A stretch of DNA of 64,000 nt from a bacterium (GTDB lineage: Bacteria; Armatimonadota; Fimbriimonadia; Fimbriimonadales; Fimbriimonadaceae), in NCBI GenBank assembly GCA_013823945.1, contig PNMZ01000002.1, positions 186,001-250,000 of the forward strand. The letters run 5' to 3'. The notes under the pieces are model-generated. The model was given only the letters and a program-made list of their open reading frames with translations. It was not told where the DNA came from and did no database searches. Of the stretch, positions 25,166 to 33,732 are shown piece by piece (position 1 is the stretch's first letter; every line of letters begins with the position of its first letter). The translations under genes were made by a program, and so were the position numbers.

Positions 25166-25786
25166 ATGGCAGAGAAGGCAAAGAAGAAGGGCGGGAAGTT
25201 ACCAATTATTCTCGTGGCGGTTTTGGCCGTTGCGGGGGGCGGATTCTTCGCGATGGGGGGCAAGAAGGAGGCTCCGAAGGAAAAGGAAGAAGAGCCTGAA
25301 GTGAAGCTTGGGGCCGTTCAGAAATTGGGCGGTGAGTTTTTGGTTAATTTGAAAGATGGGAAGACTTATCTTTTGGCGGAGATTTCGGTTCAGCTTGATG
25401 AGAAGGGTCATGTCAATGATCCGGCTCCGAAGGCAGAAGGTGAGAAAAAGGATGACCACGGCAAAGGGGGCGGAGAGATGACCTTTTCGATTGCTCGGGA
25501 CGCGGTGAATATGACTTTGGCGAAGATGTCAGTTGAAGACATTACGAAGCCGGATGGAATGAAGCATTTGAAACGCGAACTTGCGCTGGCGATTAATCAT
25601 GCGCTCCACGCTTCTCACGGAGAGAAATCCGAGGAAGAGAAGAAGAAGGAGAAGCACGAGAAAGAGAAGAGCGGGGGCCATGACGATGAGATTGATCACG
25701 AGTGGCTGGATGAGTTGGGTCGTGATTCAGAAGAAGGGCCGGTCTTGAAAGTTTTCTTTGATCGGTTCATGTACCAGAAACGATAA
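25166..25786 (+). CDS. fliL: Flagellar basal-body protein FliL
   Basis: This 206-residue protein has a short Lys-rich cytoplasmic tail and a membrane helix (LPIILVAVLAVAGGGFFAM). The periplasmic domain opens with FLVNLKDGKTYLLAEISVQL and ends VLKVFFDRFMYQKR, both typical FliL signatures. Two charged Lys/Glu/His-rich inserts interrupt the domain, making it longer than usual. FliL surrounds the stator and modulates motor torque. No other motor genes are adjacent, so flagellar genes are scattered. ATG 25166 has AGGG five bases upstream; the frame is open to 25052, but that extension is not FliL-like. The 3' end overlaps the convergent gene by 20 bases. Confidence 0.88.
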   Translation: MAEKAKKKGGKLPIILVAVLAVAGGGFFAMGGKKEAPKEKEEEPEVKLGAVQKLGGEFLVNLKDGKTYLLAEISVQLDEKGHVNDPAPKAEGEKKDDHGKGGGEMTFSIARDAVNMTLAKMSVEDITKPDGMKHLKRELALAINHALHASHGEKSEEEKKKEKHEKEKSGGHDDEIDHEWLDELGRDSEEGPVLKVFFDRFMYQKR

Positions 25787-27068
25787 TCTCGCTTCGGTAG
25801 CCATAGTCATCAGGGTCGGGAGGCGTGTGCCTGCCGACCCATTCTCTTATTGACGCAAGGCCGGCGATGGCGAGGATGACCTGGAAGGGGATTGTAGGGA
25901 GCGCGAAGCGTCCGTTGCCAAAGAATATGGCGACGATGACCGCCGTGAGGAGAATTTGAGGAAGTGCGATGCGGACGAGGAACCGACCTGACGGTGTGAT
26001 CAGGCCGAGGAATGTTCCGATTAGGGCGGCCCAGAGGAGGATTGTAGTGTATGTGTTCGTGTACTGTCGAGCCGTTAGGAAGAGTTCGCGGTTTTGATCC
26101 ATTCCGGGGGTGATTTGTTTGGTCGGGTCAGTTTGGAAAGCCCAGTATGGGATGTCAGTGGGGTGGTTGAACGTGAAGTTGAGTTTGGCCGGGATCAATG
26201 AAAGAGAGCGAGCGGGATTAGCGCGGATTTCTTGGAGTGCCATGGAACGGGTATTGCGGTCGTTGTTTATTTCGGCGGAGGGGGCTTGGGGGATTCCAGG
26301 CGGGGTTTGGTAGTTCCCGGTGGCCTGGGGGTTGTGGCCGATCCACAGGTTGTCCCCGCCATTTGTTGAGATAAACACGAGGTGCCCGTGGGTGCGGTAA
26401 GTGCGGACAGTCCAGGGGGTGATGGTAGTTAGAGCGATAATCCCGCAGATGAGAATGGCGGGAAGAAGTTTGGGCTTTCGGTAGTCGGTGGTGGGTCGGG
26501 GGGAGGCGGCAAGCGCGAGCGGGAGAAGGATGGCTTGGGGGCGAACGAGGGTGGCTAGTCCGACAAAGAACCCGGCCCAACCCCAGCGGGTGAAGGATTG
26601 TGCCCACAGGACGCTTTGGAGGGCGGCGAGGGTTAGGAATGTGTAGAGAGGTTCGGAGGCGATTATTCCGCTGTAGGCAATCATTCCGGGGCTGAGGGCG
26701 ACAAGGAGACCGGCGAGAAGACTGAGAGTGCTGGAGCCGATGAGTCGGCGCACGATGCTGGCGGTGAGAAGGGCGCAAAGCAGGGTGAGGGTGGCGTTGA
26801 AGACTTTGGCGGCGACGAGGGAGGGGCCAGTGAGCTTGAAGAGCGCGGCGAGGGCGAGGGGGAATCCCGGGGGCCAGTAAGCAGTGTGCCCTTGCTCGGT
26901 TCGGTAGCCGAGGGCTTGGCTGAGTTCGGTGGCGCGTTGGAGGTACCAGGCGAAATCGGTTTGGGGTTGGGTGTTGATTTCGGTGAGCCACCAAAGCCGG
27001 GCGAGGGCACCGACGGCGATGATGACGAGGGCGGGCCAGTTTCTTTGGAGGAACGGGTGGCTCGCCAT
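25767..27068 (-). CDS. Glycosyltransferase family 39 (ArnT/PMT-like) integral membrane protein
   Basis: This 433-residue polytopic membrane protein has about ten predicted helices. The N-terminal loop carries TDFAWYLQRATELS with a membrane-proximal Asp. It also contains HTAYWPPGFPLALAALFKL, VRPQAILLPLALA and TPWTVRTYRTHGHLVF, all typical of GT39-like glycosyltransferases that use polyprenyl-phosphate sugars. The acceptor is unknown. It starts 19 bases after the peptidase E stop on the same strand. A CAAAAT hexamer 7 bases before the ATG is a weak leaderless candidate. Confidence 0.82.
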   Translation of the reverse strand: MASHPFLQRNWPALVIIAVGALARLWWLTEINTQPQTDFAWYLQRATELSQALGYRTEQGHTAYWPPGFPLALAALFKLTGPSLVAAKVFNATLTLLCALLTASIVRRLIGSSTLSLLAGLLVALSPGMIAYSGIIASEPLYTFLTLAALQSVLWAQSFTRWGWAGFFVGLATLVRPQAILLPLALAASPRPTTDYRKPKLLPAILICGIIALTTITPWTVRTYRTHGHLVFISTNGGDNLWIGHNPQATGNYQTPPGIPQAPSAEINNDRNTRSMALQEIRANPARSLSLIPAKLNFTFNHPTDIPYWAFQTDPTKQITPGMDQNRELFLTARQYTNTYTTILLWAALIGTFLGLITPSGRFLVRIALPQILLTAVIVAIFFGNGRFALPTIPFQVILAIAGLASIREWVGRHTPPDPDDYGYRSEIIVSGT

Positions 27069-27087
27069 GGGTTCTATTTTGACGAGT

Positions 27088-27777
27088 TTAGATTGTCAAT
27101 AGTTGGGGGTTTGTTAAGGTTTCGTTGCCTTGCTCATCCAGCCAGTAAGCGGAGGCGGTGGGGGAGGTGGTGATGACTTGAGTGAGTTCAGTTCCGGTGA
27201 AGAGGCAGGCGGCTCCGCCGTCGCAGGCGAGGGTTCTGCTTAGGTTGCCGGATCTGATGAGTTTTTGGAGGGTGGGTTTGCGCTCGGGTTCTTCGTTGTA
27301 GTGAGGGCAGAAGTCGTAAGGAAGCCAGCCGAGGCATTCCATGGCGCTTAGTTCGCCGTGGAACGAATCGGTGCTACATCTCTGGAACCAGGCGTTGGCA
27401 CCGGCGGATGTTCCGGTGATGGGGATTCCTTGTTGCCATGCTTGGTGGAGGATTTTGTCGAGGCCCCATTCTCGCCAGAGGACGAGCATGTTGTAGGTTG
27501 ATCCGCCGCTGATGTAAATGATGTCTCGGCTGAGAATGTAGTCGGCGAGGTCTCGGGTTGGAGGGCGGAAGAGCTCGCAGGTTGTGGGTTGGCAGGGGAG
27601 TTGTTCGGCGGCTTTTTGGAAGCGGGCGATGCGGAAGAGGGAGTCTCCGGAGGCCGTGGGGATGAGGCAGAGCTTGGGATTTTGTTGGGGGGTTAGGGTG
27701 AGGATGTAGCGGTCGAGGGCGGATCGGTGGGGTTGTTCGGAATCGAATCCGCCTCCGCCGATGGCGAGGATGGTCAT
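27088..27777 (-). CDS. Peptidase E-like (S51) serine hydrolase
   Basis: This 229-residue protein is the length of dipeptidase E. MTILAIGGGGF opens it, IYISGGSTYNMLVLWRE gives the oxyanion/Gly-rich loop, and ITGTSAGANAWF contains the nucleophile Ser of the GTSAGA elbow. ACDGGAACLFTG follows. S51 enzymes hydrolyse Asp-Xaa dipeptides or act as cyanophycinases; the size favours the dipeptidase type. Start ATG 27777 follows TAAAAC by 7 bases. Confidence 0.87.
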   Translation of the reverse strand: MTILAIGGGGFDSEQPHRSALDRYILTLTPQQNPKLCLIPTASGDSLFRIARFQKAAEQLPCQPTTCELFRPPTRDLADYILSRDIIYISGGSTYNMLVLWREWGLDKILHQAWQQGIPITGTSAGANAWFQRCSTDSFHGELSAMECLGWLPYDFCPHYNEEPERKPTLQKLIRSGNLSRTLACDGGAACLFTGTELTQVITTSPTASAYWLDEQGNETLTNPQLLTI

Positions 27778-27784
27778 GGGTTGG

Positions 27785-27790
27785 GTTTTA
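27785..27790 (-). promoter_or_regulatory. -10 hexamer TAAAAC, leaderless start of peptidase E gene
   Basis: TAAAAC is followed by 7 bases and ATG 27777. Confidence 0.5.
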
Positions 27791-27857
27791 CCTTGGGCTT
27801 GGTGGGATGATTCGCTTGTTGTAGTATGTGGAAGTTGTGAAACAGTGATTCCTCACT

Positions 27858-27894
27858 ATTGAAAAATAAACTCATCCCAGTACGATTATACTGG
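27858..27894 (-). terminator. Weak hairpin plus T-rich tail after the cNMP-binding gene
   Basis: On the minus strand CCAGTA, six bases, TACTGG is followed by GATGAGTTTATTTTTC. The stem is only 6 bp, so termination is tentative. A second small stem, AGTGA/TCACT, lies at 27844-27857. Confidence 0.4.
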
Positions 27895-27926
27895 CTACGC
27901 AAGTGCCACCCTGAAGGTGCAGGCGT

Positions 27927-28370
27927 TTAAAGGACGCCGAGGACGGCTTCGAGTTGGACGTTGGAACTACGAAGGCGTTGGCAGAGGGTTCGGCCGATGT
28001 TACGGAGGATCTGCAGTCCGATTTGGGGTTGCTCGTTCATAAGTTGATTGAGCTTGTTGGCGGAAATTCGGATAAGTTGAGATTCGCCATCGGAGATGAC
28101 GGTGGCGGACCGTTCGATTTCTCCAAATAGAGCGATTTCTCCTACGAGGGCACCTTTTTGAAGGCGGGCGATTGGGTCGCCATGGATGGTGGTGACGCGG
28201 ACTTTGCCGTCGAGGATGATGAAGATGTCGTTGGCTTCTTCGGTTTCGTTGACGATGGTTTGCATATCGGTAGCGGTGATGACTTCGCTAATGCCTGCGA
28301 TGGCTGCGATTTGGTCATCGCTGAGGCCATCGGCCATGTAGCTATTTTTGATTCCGACGATGCGATCCAT
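27927..28370 (-). CDS. Stand-alone cyclic-nucleotide-binding-domain protein
   Basis: This 147-residue protein is a single cNMP-binding beta-roll. DIFIILDGKVRVTTIHGD is in the core, and the phosphate-binding cassette reads VGEIALFGEIERSATV, with a conserved Glu and Arg. A short C-helix follows. No DNA-binding or kinase domain is present. It probably senses a cyclic nucleotide and regulates a partner by contact, or is simply a structural variant. A TAAAAT hexamer lies 10 bases before ATG 28370. It is downstream of the pyrophosphatase terminator and on the same strand. Confidence 0.85.
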   Translation of the reverse strand: MDRIVGIKNSYMADGLSDDQIAAIAGISEVITATDMQTIVNETEEANDIFIILDGKVRVTTIHGDPIARLQKGALVGEIALFGEIERSATVISDGESQLIRISANKLNQLMNEQPQIGLQILRNIGRTLCQRLRSSNVQLEAVLGVL

Positions 28371-28423
28371 TTAAGTTTGGATTTTACTTGATTTGAAATT
28401 TTGGCCTTGGCTGGCGCAAAAAA

Positions 28424-28451
28424 ATCCCCCCTACCTTGCGGTAGAGGGGAT
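28424..28451 (-). terminator. Intrinsic terminator after the pyrophosphatase gene
   Basis: On the minus strand GGGGA-type stem (TCCCCTCTACC, GCAA loop, GGTAGGGGGGA) is followed by a run of seven T. It lies just downstream of the stop at 28466. Confidence 0.88.
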
Positions 28452-28465
28452 TGACTTGTCCGAAT

Positions 28466-31400
28466 TTAGGCGTTTGCCGGGGTCGGATCGTTGTCGGGGG
28501 TGTTGTCCGGAGTGTTATCTCCTGAGTCACCATGATCGGCCTTCGCGGCGGTCATTCCGGAACCCATTCCACCGCGCTTGGACCACCAGATGGCGATGAT
28601 CAGCATGATTGCGGCGAAGACCGTGATCCCGATGGTGACTCCGGGTGCTTGCTTGGCGATAACCGCCGGGGCAAGGAGGAGTGCAACCAGGTTCATGACC
28701 TTGATGAGCGGGTTGAGAGCGGGGCCAGCGGTGTCCTTGAATGGGTCACCAACAGTGTCGCAGACGACAGCCGCTTTGTGGGCATCGGTTCCTTTTCCGC
28801 CATGAAGTCCATCTTCGATGAGCTTCTTGGCGTTGTCCCACATCCCGCCGGAGTTAGCGAGCATGACGGCGAGGAGCTGTCCGGAGAGGATTGTTCCCGC
28901 TAGGAATCCGCCGAGGGCTTGGGCACCGACGAGGTTGTATTCGACTCCATTGATCATTGTGAGCGGCTTGCCAATGCTGAAGCCGAATGCAACGACGACG
29001 GGGAAGAAGATCGCGAGAATGCCGGGGCCGAGAAGCTCGGTTTGGGCTGCTTTGGTCACGATAGCCACGCACTTAGCGTAGTTGGGTTTGCTTGTTCCTG
29101 CCATGATGCCGGGATCGTTGCGGAATTGGCTACGTACTTCTTCGATGAGTTCGAAGGCCGCACGTCCGACCGCATTGATCGAGAAGGCAGAGAAGAGGTA
29201 CGGAGCGGCACCACCAATGAGGAGGCCAAGGAAGATTTCGGGGACTTCCAGGCGCATCCCGATTTGGGTGAGCTTTCCTTCTTCGACATAGGCGTGGAAA
29301 AGTGCAACGGCAGCGACGACTGCAGTGGCGATGGCAAAGCCTTTTGTGAGGGCCTTGGTCGTGTTACCGGCTGCGTCGAGGAGTTGAACTCTTCGGGCAC
29401 CTTCGGGCGATTCTTCGGCGGCACCGGACATTTCGAACACGCCTTGGGCGTTGTCGCTGATTGGGCCAAAGGTATCCATCGCAAGGATGAAGCCAGTGGT
29501 GGTCAGGAGTCCGAGACCGACGAGAGCAATTCCGTAGAAGCTCAAGAGGTATCCGCCGTATTCTCCTGGAGGGAAGATGAGGAGCGGAGCGATGAGACAG
29601 GCCACGATGGCGAAGAGGCTGAAGACCGAGCTTTCTTTACCATAGGCAAATCCGGTGATGATCATCGGAGCGGGGCCAGCGGTGGAGACAGCACCAAGTT
29701 CTTGAACCGGTCGCTTGTGGAGTCCGACGTAGTAGTCGGTGAGGGCTTCGAAGACGAAGGCCATGACGAGACCGAAGACGATACAGAGGAGGAACTGCCA
29801 CCACTGCGCTTCTTTGTGCTTGATATAAGCCAATTCGGCGTTGATTGATGGGGGCGGAGTTGCTGCTTCAGCCGGGTTGGACTGGGAGTTCTTGACGAAC
29901 TCTTGAAGCTTTGCTACTGTGCCTTTGTATGCCAGGGCACCGCCTTGGACGGTGCTGAGGTCTAGTTCGGTTGGCTTGGCGTCAACGCCAGCAACAAGGT
30001 CTCCGTTCACATCTGCGAAGAGAGTGACGGGGAAGGATTTTCCGACTTCGTACTTACCTGTCTTGTCAGCATCTTGCGCTTGCTTGAGCTGAGTATCCAA
30101 TGCTTCGCGGAGGATTGGTCCGACGGTGAAGTTTTGGGTTTGTGGCTCACCAGCGGGATCGGGTGTACCGTCCGGTTTGGTTGCAGGTCGCGTGACTTCG
30201 AGTTGGTAGATTCCGATTTCTTTGCCGTCGTATGCTTCCTTGAAGGAGAGGAACTTGGGTTCAGCGGCGGGATCAGCGGCTTGGTCGGGGACGGCGAAAC
30301 CGAGAATTTTGGCTCCATCATCTTTGAAGTTGATGGCTCGGTAGCCTTCAAAGTTTTGTGGATTGGCGAATGGCTTTTCACCTGCGCCGAGGACGGCGGT
30401 AACGGTCGCGGAACCAGTCGCTTCGTCGAGATTCAACGCTTTGACTTTGTCAGTTGCGAGAACGTCTTCCGCTTTCACTTCGTACGGTTCGACGCCCTTT
30501 TCTTTTGCGAGATCGCGTTGAGCATCGAGAATTGTCATCGCTTGATCGCGCATGACACGCGGTCCAGCACCAAAACCGGAACCAGGGAGGGCGACGATGT
30601 TCGCCGGAACGAGTTCGTTGGTTTTTACGGTTTTGGAGGCGTCCATTCCACCGAGCATCCAGAAGGCGACACCAGCGGTGAGCAATGCGGCGATTGCGGC
30701 TGAGCTGTAGAAGCCTTTGCGGATTGCAGTGAGGGGGTCTGAATTGATGTCGTCTGAACCCTTGACGCTCATGATTCCAACGATGGAGGCAAGGATGCCA
30801 ACGCCTCGGGCCATGATCGCGAAGAGGATGAGTCTCATCCAGACTTCGGTGGGGAAGAGGGCAGCGGTAGCGGCACCAAGGACGATTGCAGCGACGAGGG
30901 TGACTTCGTAGCTTTCAAAGACGTCGGCGGCCATACCTGCACAGTCGCCAACGTTGTCGCCGACGTTGTCAGCGATAACGGCGGGGTTTCGTGGATCGTC
31001 TTCGGGAATTCCGGCTTCGACTTTACCAACAAGGTCAGCTCCGACGTCAGCGGCTTTGGTGAAGATTCCACCACCGACCCGCATAAAGAGAGCTGCGAGT
31101 GAACCACCGAATCCAAATCCGATCAAGAGTTTGGTTGCATTTTCGGGGAAGAAAAGGAAAATGATTGTGGCACCGAGGAGTCCCATTCCAACGGTGACGA
31201 GTCCAGCGACGGATCCTGACTTGAAAGCAATTTCGAGTGAGTTTTTGTAGCTGGTGAGGGCAGCGTTGGCGACACGCATGTTTGCGCTGACCGCAGCGAC
31301 CATTCCGACGTATCCAGCGATGTAACTGGCAAGCACACCGAAGATGAAACAGACTGAAGTGCCGATGGCAACTAGAGAACCGAATTTTCCGCTGTACATG

Positions 31401-31744
31401 AAGTACAAGCCAACGGCGATGATGACGACGAAGATGCCCATTGTGCGGAACTGTTGCTTGAGATAAGCCAAAGCTCCGTCGCGGATGGCACCGCCGACTT
31501 CTTGCATTTTTTCGTTGCCCGGGGATTGGCTCTTGACCCAGTTCCAGATGCCAGCGGCAAATAGAAGGGCAAGGATGCCAAAGCCGAGCGAAATGCCGAG
31601 CAAGATTTTGTCTTGTTGACTAAATTCGAGTTTGATGTTGGCTTCACCGCCAGCGGCCATGGCGAATGCCGGGGCCAGGACTGCGATGAGCGCTAGGAGC
31701 CAGCCGATGAGCTTTTTCCCAGTTGAGTTATTCCAGTGCTGCAT
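28466..31744 (-). CDS. hppA: Membrane proton-translocating pyrophosphatase, K+-independent type, with large insertion
   Basis: This 1092-residue protein is far longer than the usual 650-800. The core is canonical: GGGIFTKAADVGADLVGKVE and DNVGDNVGDCAGMAADVFES bind Mg-pyrophosphate, with matching C-terminal motifs (GLHGGKGTDAHKAAVVCDTV). The GNTTKA motif has Lys where K+-dependent enzymes have Ala, predicting K+-independent H+ pumping. It couples pyrophosphate hydrolysis to proton export. About 275 residues (codons 29816-30643) are inserted between two helices and are soluble and Ala/Lys/Asp-rich. An extra N-terminal hydrophobic segment is present. ATG 31744 is chosen; the frame is open to 31810, and GGAGGG lies upstream of 31744. 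Confidence 0.93.
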   Translation of the reverse strand: MQHWNNSTGKKLIGWLLALIAVLAPAFAMAAGGEANIKLEFSQQDKILLGISLGFGILALLFAAGIWNWVKSQSPGNEKMQEVGGAIRDGALAYLKQQFRTMGIFVVIIAVGLYFMYSGKFGSLVAIGTSVCFIFGVLASYIAGYVGMVAAVSANMRVANAALTSYKNSLEIAFKSGSVAGLVTVGMGLLGATIIFLFFPENATKLLIGFGFGGSLAALFMRVGGGIFTKAADVGADLVGKVEAGIPEDDPRNPAVIADNVGDNVGDCAGMAADVFESYEVTLVAAIVLGAATAALFPTEVWMRLILFAIMARGVGILASIVGIMSVKGSDDINSDPLTAIRKGFYSSAAIAALLTAGVAFWMLGGMDASKTVKTNELVPANIVALPGSGFGAGPRVMRDQAMTILDAQRDLAKEKGVEPYEVKAEDVLATDKVKALNLDEATGSATVTAVLGAGEKPFANPQNFEGYRAINFKDDGAKILGFAVPDQAADPAAEPKFLSFKEAYDGKEIGIYQLEVTRPATKPDGTPDPAGEPQTQNFTVGPILREALDTQLKQAQDADKTGKYEVGKSFPVTLFADVNGDLVAGVDAKPTELDLSTVQGGALAYKGTVAKLQEFVKNSQSNPAEAATPPPSINAELAYIKHKEAQWWQFLLCIVFGLVMAFVFEALTDYYVGLHKRPVQELGAVSTAGPAPMIITGFAYGKESSVFSLFAIVACLIAPLLIFPPGEYGGYLLSFYGIALVGLGLLTTTGFILAMDTFGPISDNAQGVFEMSGAAEESPEGARRVQLLDAAGNTTKALTKGFAIATAVVAAVALFHAYVEEGKLTQIGMRLEVPEIFLGLLIGGAAPYLFSAFSINAVGRAAFELIEEVRSQFRNDPGIMAGTSKPNYAKCVAIVTKAAQTELLGPGILAIFFPVVVAFGFSIGKPLTMINGVEYNLVGAQALGGFLAGTILSGQLLAVMLANSGGMWDNAKKLIEDGLHGGKGTDAHKAAVVCDTVGDPFKDTAGPALNPLIKVMNLVALLLAPAVIAKQAPGVTIGITVFAAIMLIIAIWWSKRGGMGSGMTAAKADHGDSGDNTPDNTPDNDPTPANA

Positions 31745-31872
31745 GTTAAAGACGTTCCCTCCGAACGCACAACGAGGCCGACTCCAGTTGGGCCGGGCCT
31801 CCGTTGACATGACGTTTTACCCGTTTGCGGTTTGGCATTGCCAGGGGCTTAGTTTGTGGTTTGGGGATTACG

Positions 31873-31878
31873 TAGACT
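31873..31878 (+). promoter_or_regulatory. -10 hexamer TAGACT, leaderless ubiA start
   Basis: TAGACT is followed by 6 bases and ATG 31885. Confidence 0.6.
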
Positions 31879-31884
31879 AGTGAG

Positions 31885-32775
31885 ATGGCGACGCAGGCCC
31901 GGGGATGGACTGGATTTAAGGTCTATCTAGAAATGATCAAGATTGAACATTCGATCTTTGCGTTGCCATTTGCGATGGTGGGGATGATTTGGGCAAGTGT
32001 TGATGGCGGTTTGGGATTGTGGCCAGGATGGCGAATTTTTGGGTTGATTGTGGTGGCCATGGTGAGTTGTCGGAGTGCCGCGATGGCGTGGAATCGGATT
32101 GCGGATCGGGATATTGATGCGTTGAATCCCCGAACAAAAGTGAGGGCGATTCCGGCGGGTTTGCTCAGTTTGCGAACGGCGAATTTGTATTTTTATGGAA
32201 GCGTTTTGATCTTCTTTGTGGCTGCGGGATTGTTGAATGGACTGGCTCTCGCTCTGGCGCCAGTTGCTTTACTTGTGACCCTTGGGTATTCGATGACGAA
32301 GCGGTTTACGCCGCTTTGTCACTTTGTTTTGGGCCTTGGATTAGGGATTGCACCGGCGGCGGCTTGGGTTGCGGTGAGGGGGAATTTGGACTGGAAAGTG
32401 GTGGTATTGACGGGGGCGGTTTTGTTCTGGACAGCAGGTTTTGACATTATCTATTCGTTGCAAGATGAGGAGTTTGACTCTGACCAGGGTTTGAGGAGTT
32501 TGCCACAAACATTGGGGAAATTAAATGCGTTGAGAATGAGTCGCATTTCGCATGTTTTGGCGGTTGGGTTTTTGGGTTACGCGGTTTGGCTTTTGGGGGG
32601 TGGGGTTTGGGGTTGGTTGGGGGTTTTATTTGCGGCAGGGTTACTGATGTACGAGCAGAGTTTGGTCAAGCCAACTGATTTGAGCCGAGTGAACCTGGCA
32701 TTTTTTACGTTGAATGGCTTTGTTTCGATGGGGGTGTTTTTGTTTTTGTTGGTGGATTGGTTGGTGCGGGGATGA
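31885..32775 (+). CDS. UbiA-family polyprenyltransferase (MqnP-like)
   Basis: This 296-residue integral membrane protein has about eight helices. Both Mg-binding Asp motifs are present: NRIADRDIDALNPRT near residue 72 and DIIYSLQDEEFDSDQGLRS near residue 190. It transfers a polyprenyl chain to an aromatic ring in quinone synthesis. The short length and IPAGLLS region fit the MqnP enzymes of the futalosine menaquinone pathway, but no other mqn genes are visible here. Start ATG 31885 follows TAGACT-N6. A hypothetical gene follows 46 bases later. Confidence 0.88.
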   Translation: MATQARGWTGFKVYLEMIKIEHSIFALPFAMVGMIWASVDGGLGLWPGWRIFGLIVVAMVSCRSAAMAWNRIADRDIDALNPRTKVRAIPAGLLSLRTANLYFYGSVLIFFVAAGLLNGLALALAPVALLVTLGYSMTKRFTPLCHFVLGLGLGIAPAAAWVAVRGNLDWKVVVLTGAVLFWTAGFDIIYSLQDEEFDSDQGLRSLPQTLGKLNALRMSRISHVLAVGFLGYAVWLLGGGVWGWLGVLFAAGLLMYEQSLVKPTDLSRVNLAFFTLNGFVSMGVFLFLLVDWLVRG

Positions 32776-32821
32776 AGGCTTTGGATTATTCTCATGTTAT
32801 CGACATTTCCTGGGGTGTTGA

Positions 32822-33415
32822 ATGAACGGTGTTTTGGGGCGGACGAATCGGGTTTGGCCGGAAGAATGGTGGAAGTTGGTGGGATTCGGGGATCGGGAGA
32901 AAGTTGTCTCGGAGTTGAAAGTTCAACCGCGCCCGGTATTGGCGATGGGTTCGCCAGGAATTTGGGCGCATGAATTGAAAGGACTGGGATGTGAATGGTT
33001 GGTTTGTGATTCGGGTGGAGTTGAACGGGCTCGCGATGAGGGTGAGGCGATGCAGATCATGATGGGGGAGATTGTGCAGAGGGTTTCGAATTCGCCGGAT
33101 GGAGGGATTTCGATTTGGTTTTTGAGTGTGGCGCGAGCGTGGGAGGAGTTCCAGATCAATGGAGCTTTAGCGGCTTTGGAGTCGGCTCGAGAAGAGCGGC
33201 TTGTCGATCACTTGGGTTTACATGTGGCGGGTCGCGCGATGGGGGTTGCGAGTTTGTGGCGCTTTCACGACGCGTTTGATGTTGTTATGTGCCGTCCAGG
33301 GGAGGAGTTTGAATCGGTTTTGGCGACAGCGCGAGAGCGACGGGTGGGGGTTGTTCAGGATGGGGGCGAACCACTAGGATTTGGGCCAGTTTTACGGGAG
33401 GTGATTTGTGGGTGA
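32822..33415 (+). CDS. Hypothetical protein, faint aldo/keto-reductase resemblance
   Basis: This 197-residue protein is soluble and has no signal. The segment ALESAREERLVDHLGLHVAG resembles the aldo/keto-reductase pattern in which a worker helix is followed by an 'IGVS' strand. No catalytic Tyr/Lys/His/Asp tetrad could be placed, so it may be a degenerate, non-catalytic barrel. It lies between UbiA and a small membrane protein, which it overlaps by 8 bases, so cotranscription is likely. Confidence 0.5.
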   Translation: MNGVLGRTNRVWPEEWWKLVGFGDREKVVSELKVQPRPVLAMGSPGIWAHELKGLGCEWLVCDSGGVERARDEGEAMQIMMGEIVQRVSNSPDGGISIWFLSVARAWEEFQINGALAALESAREERLVDHLGLHVAGRAMGVASLWRFHDAFDVVMCRPGEEFESVLATARERRVGVVQDGGEPLGFGPVLREVICG

Positions 33416-33665
33416 GGTGAAAGTGGCGTTGCAGTGGGCGGCAGTGGTTTGTTTGTTATTTGCGGTGAGTTGGGTGATTCGATCGGGAAAGGATCGGGTT
33501 CGAGGGATTCTCATGGGGATAGCTTTTACGTTGATGGCGGGGGTGATGTGGGGATATGGCTCTAGTTGGCCGGACGGAGCGGTTTTTGGGATGTTGGGAT
33601 TGGTGTTTGTATGTTTGATTGGAGATTTTCTGGTGCGGGCGGCTCGGAAGGAAGTTGAATCGTGA
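33408..33665 (+). CDS. Small three-helix membrane protein, unknown
   Basis: This 85-residue protein has three predicted membrane helices: residues ~7-24, 33-50 (GILMGIAFTLMAGVMWGYG) and 58-76. The tail is basic. GTG 33408 overlaps the preceding stop, indicating translational coupling. No family is recognised. The amine oxidase gene starts 67 bases later. Confidence 0.6.
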   Translation: MGEVKVALQWAAVVCLLFAVSWVIRSGKDRVRGILMGIAFTLMAGVMWGYGSSWPDGAVFGMLGLVFVCLIGDFLVRAARKEVES

Positions 33666-33732
33666 TATCCGCAGTAATAGAGAAAGTCGGACAGATTTGG
33701 ATTTGCAGAATCACATGGGTGGTGATAGTGAA

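Noticed and set aside
28919-29848. 309-codon open frame antisense to the pyrophosphatase gene
   Set aside because: It is a shadow of the hppA coding strand, with Asp/Glu-rich composition and no motif.
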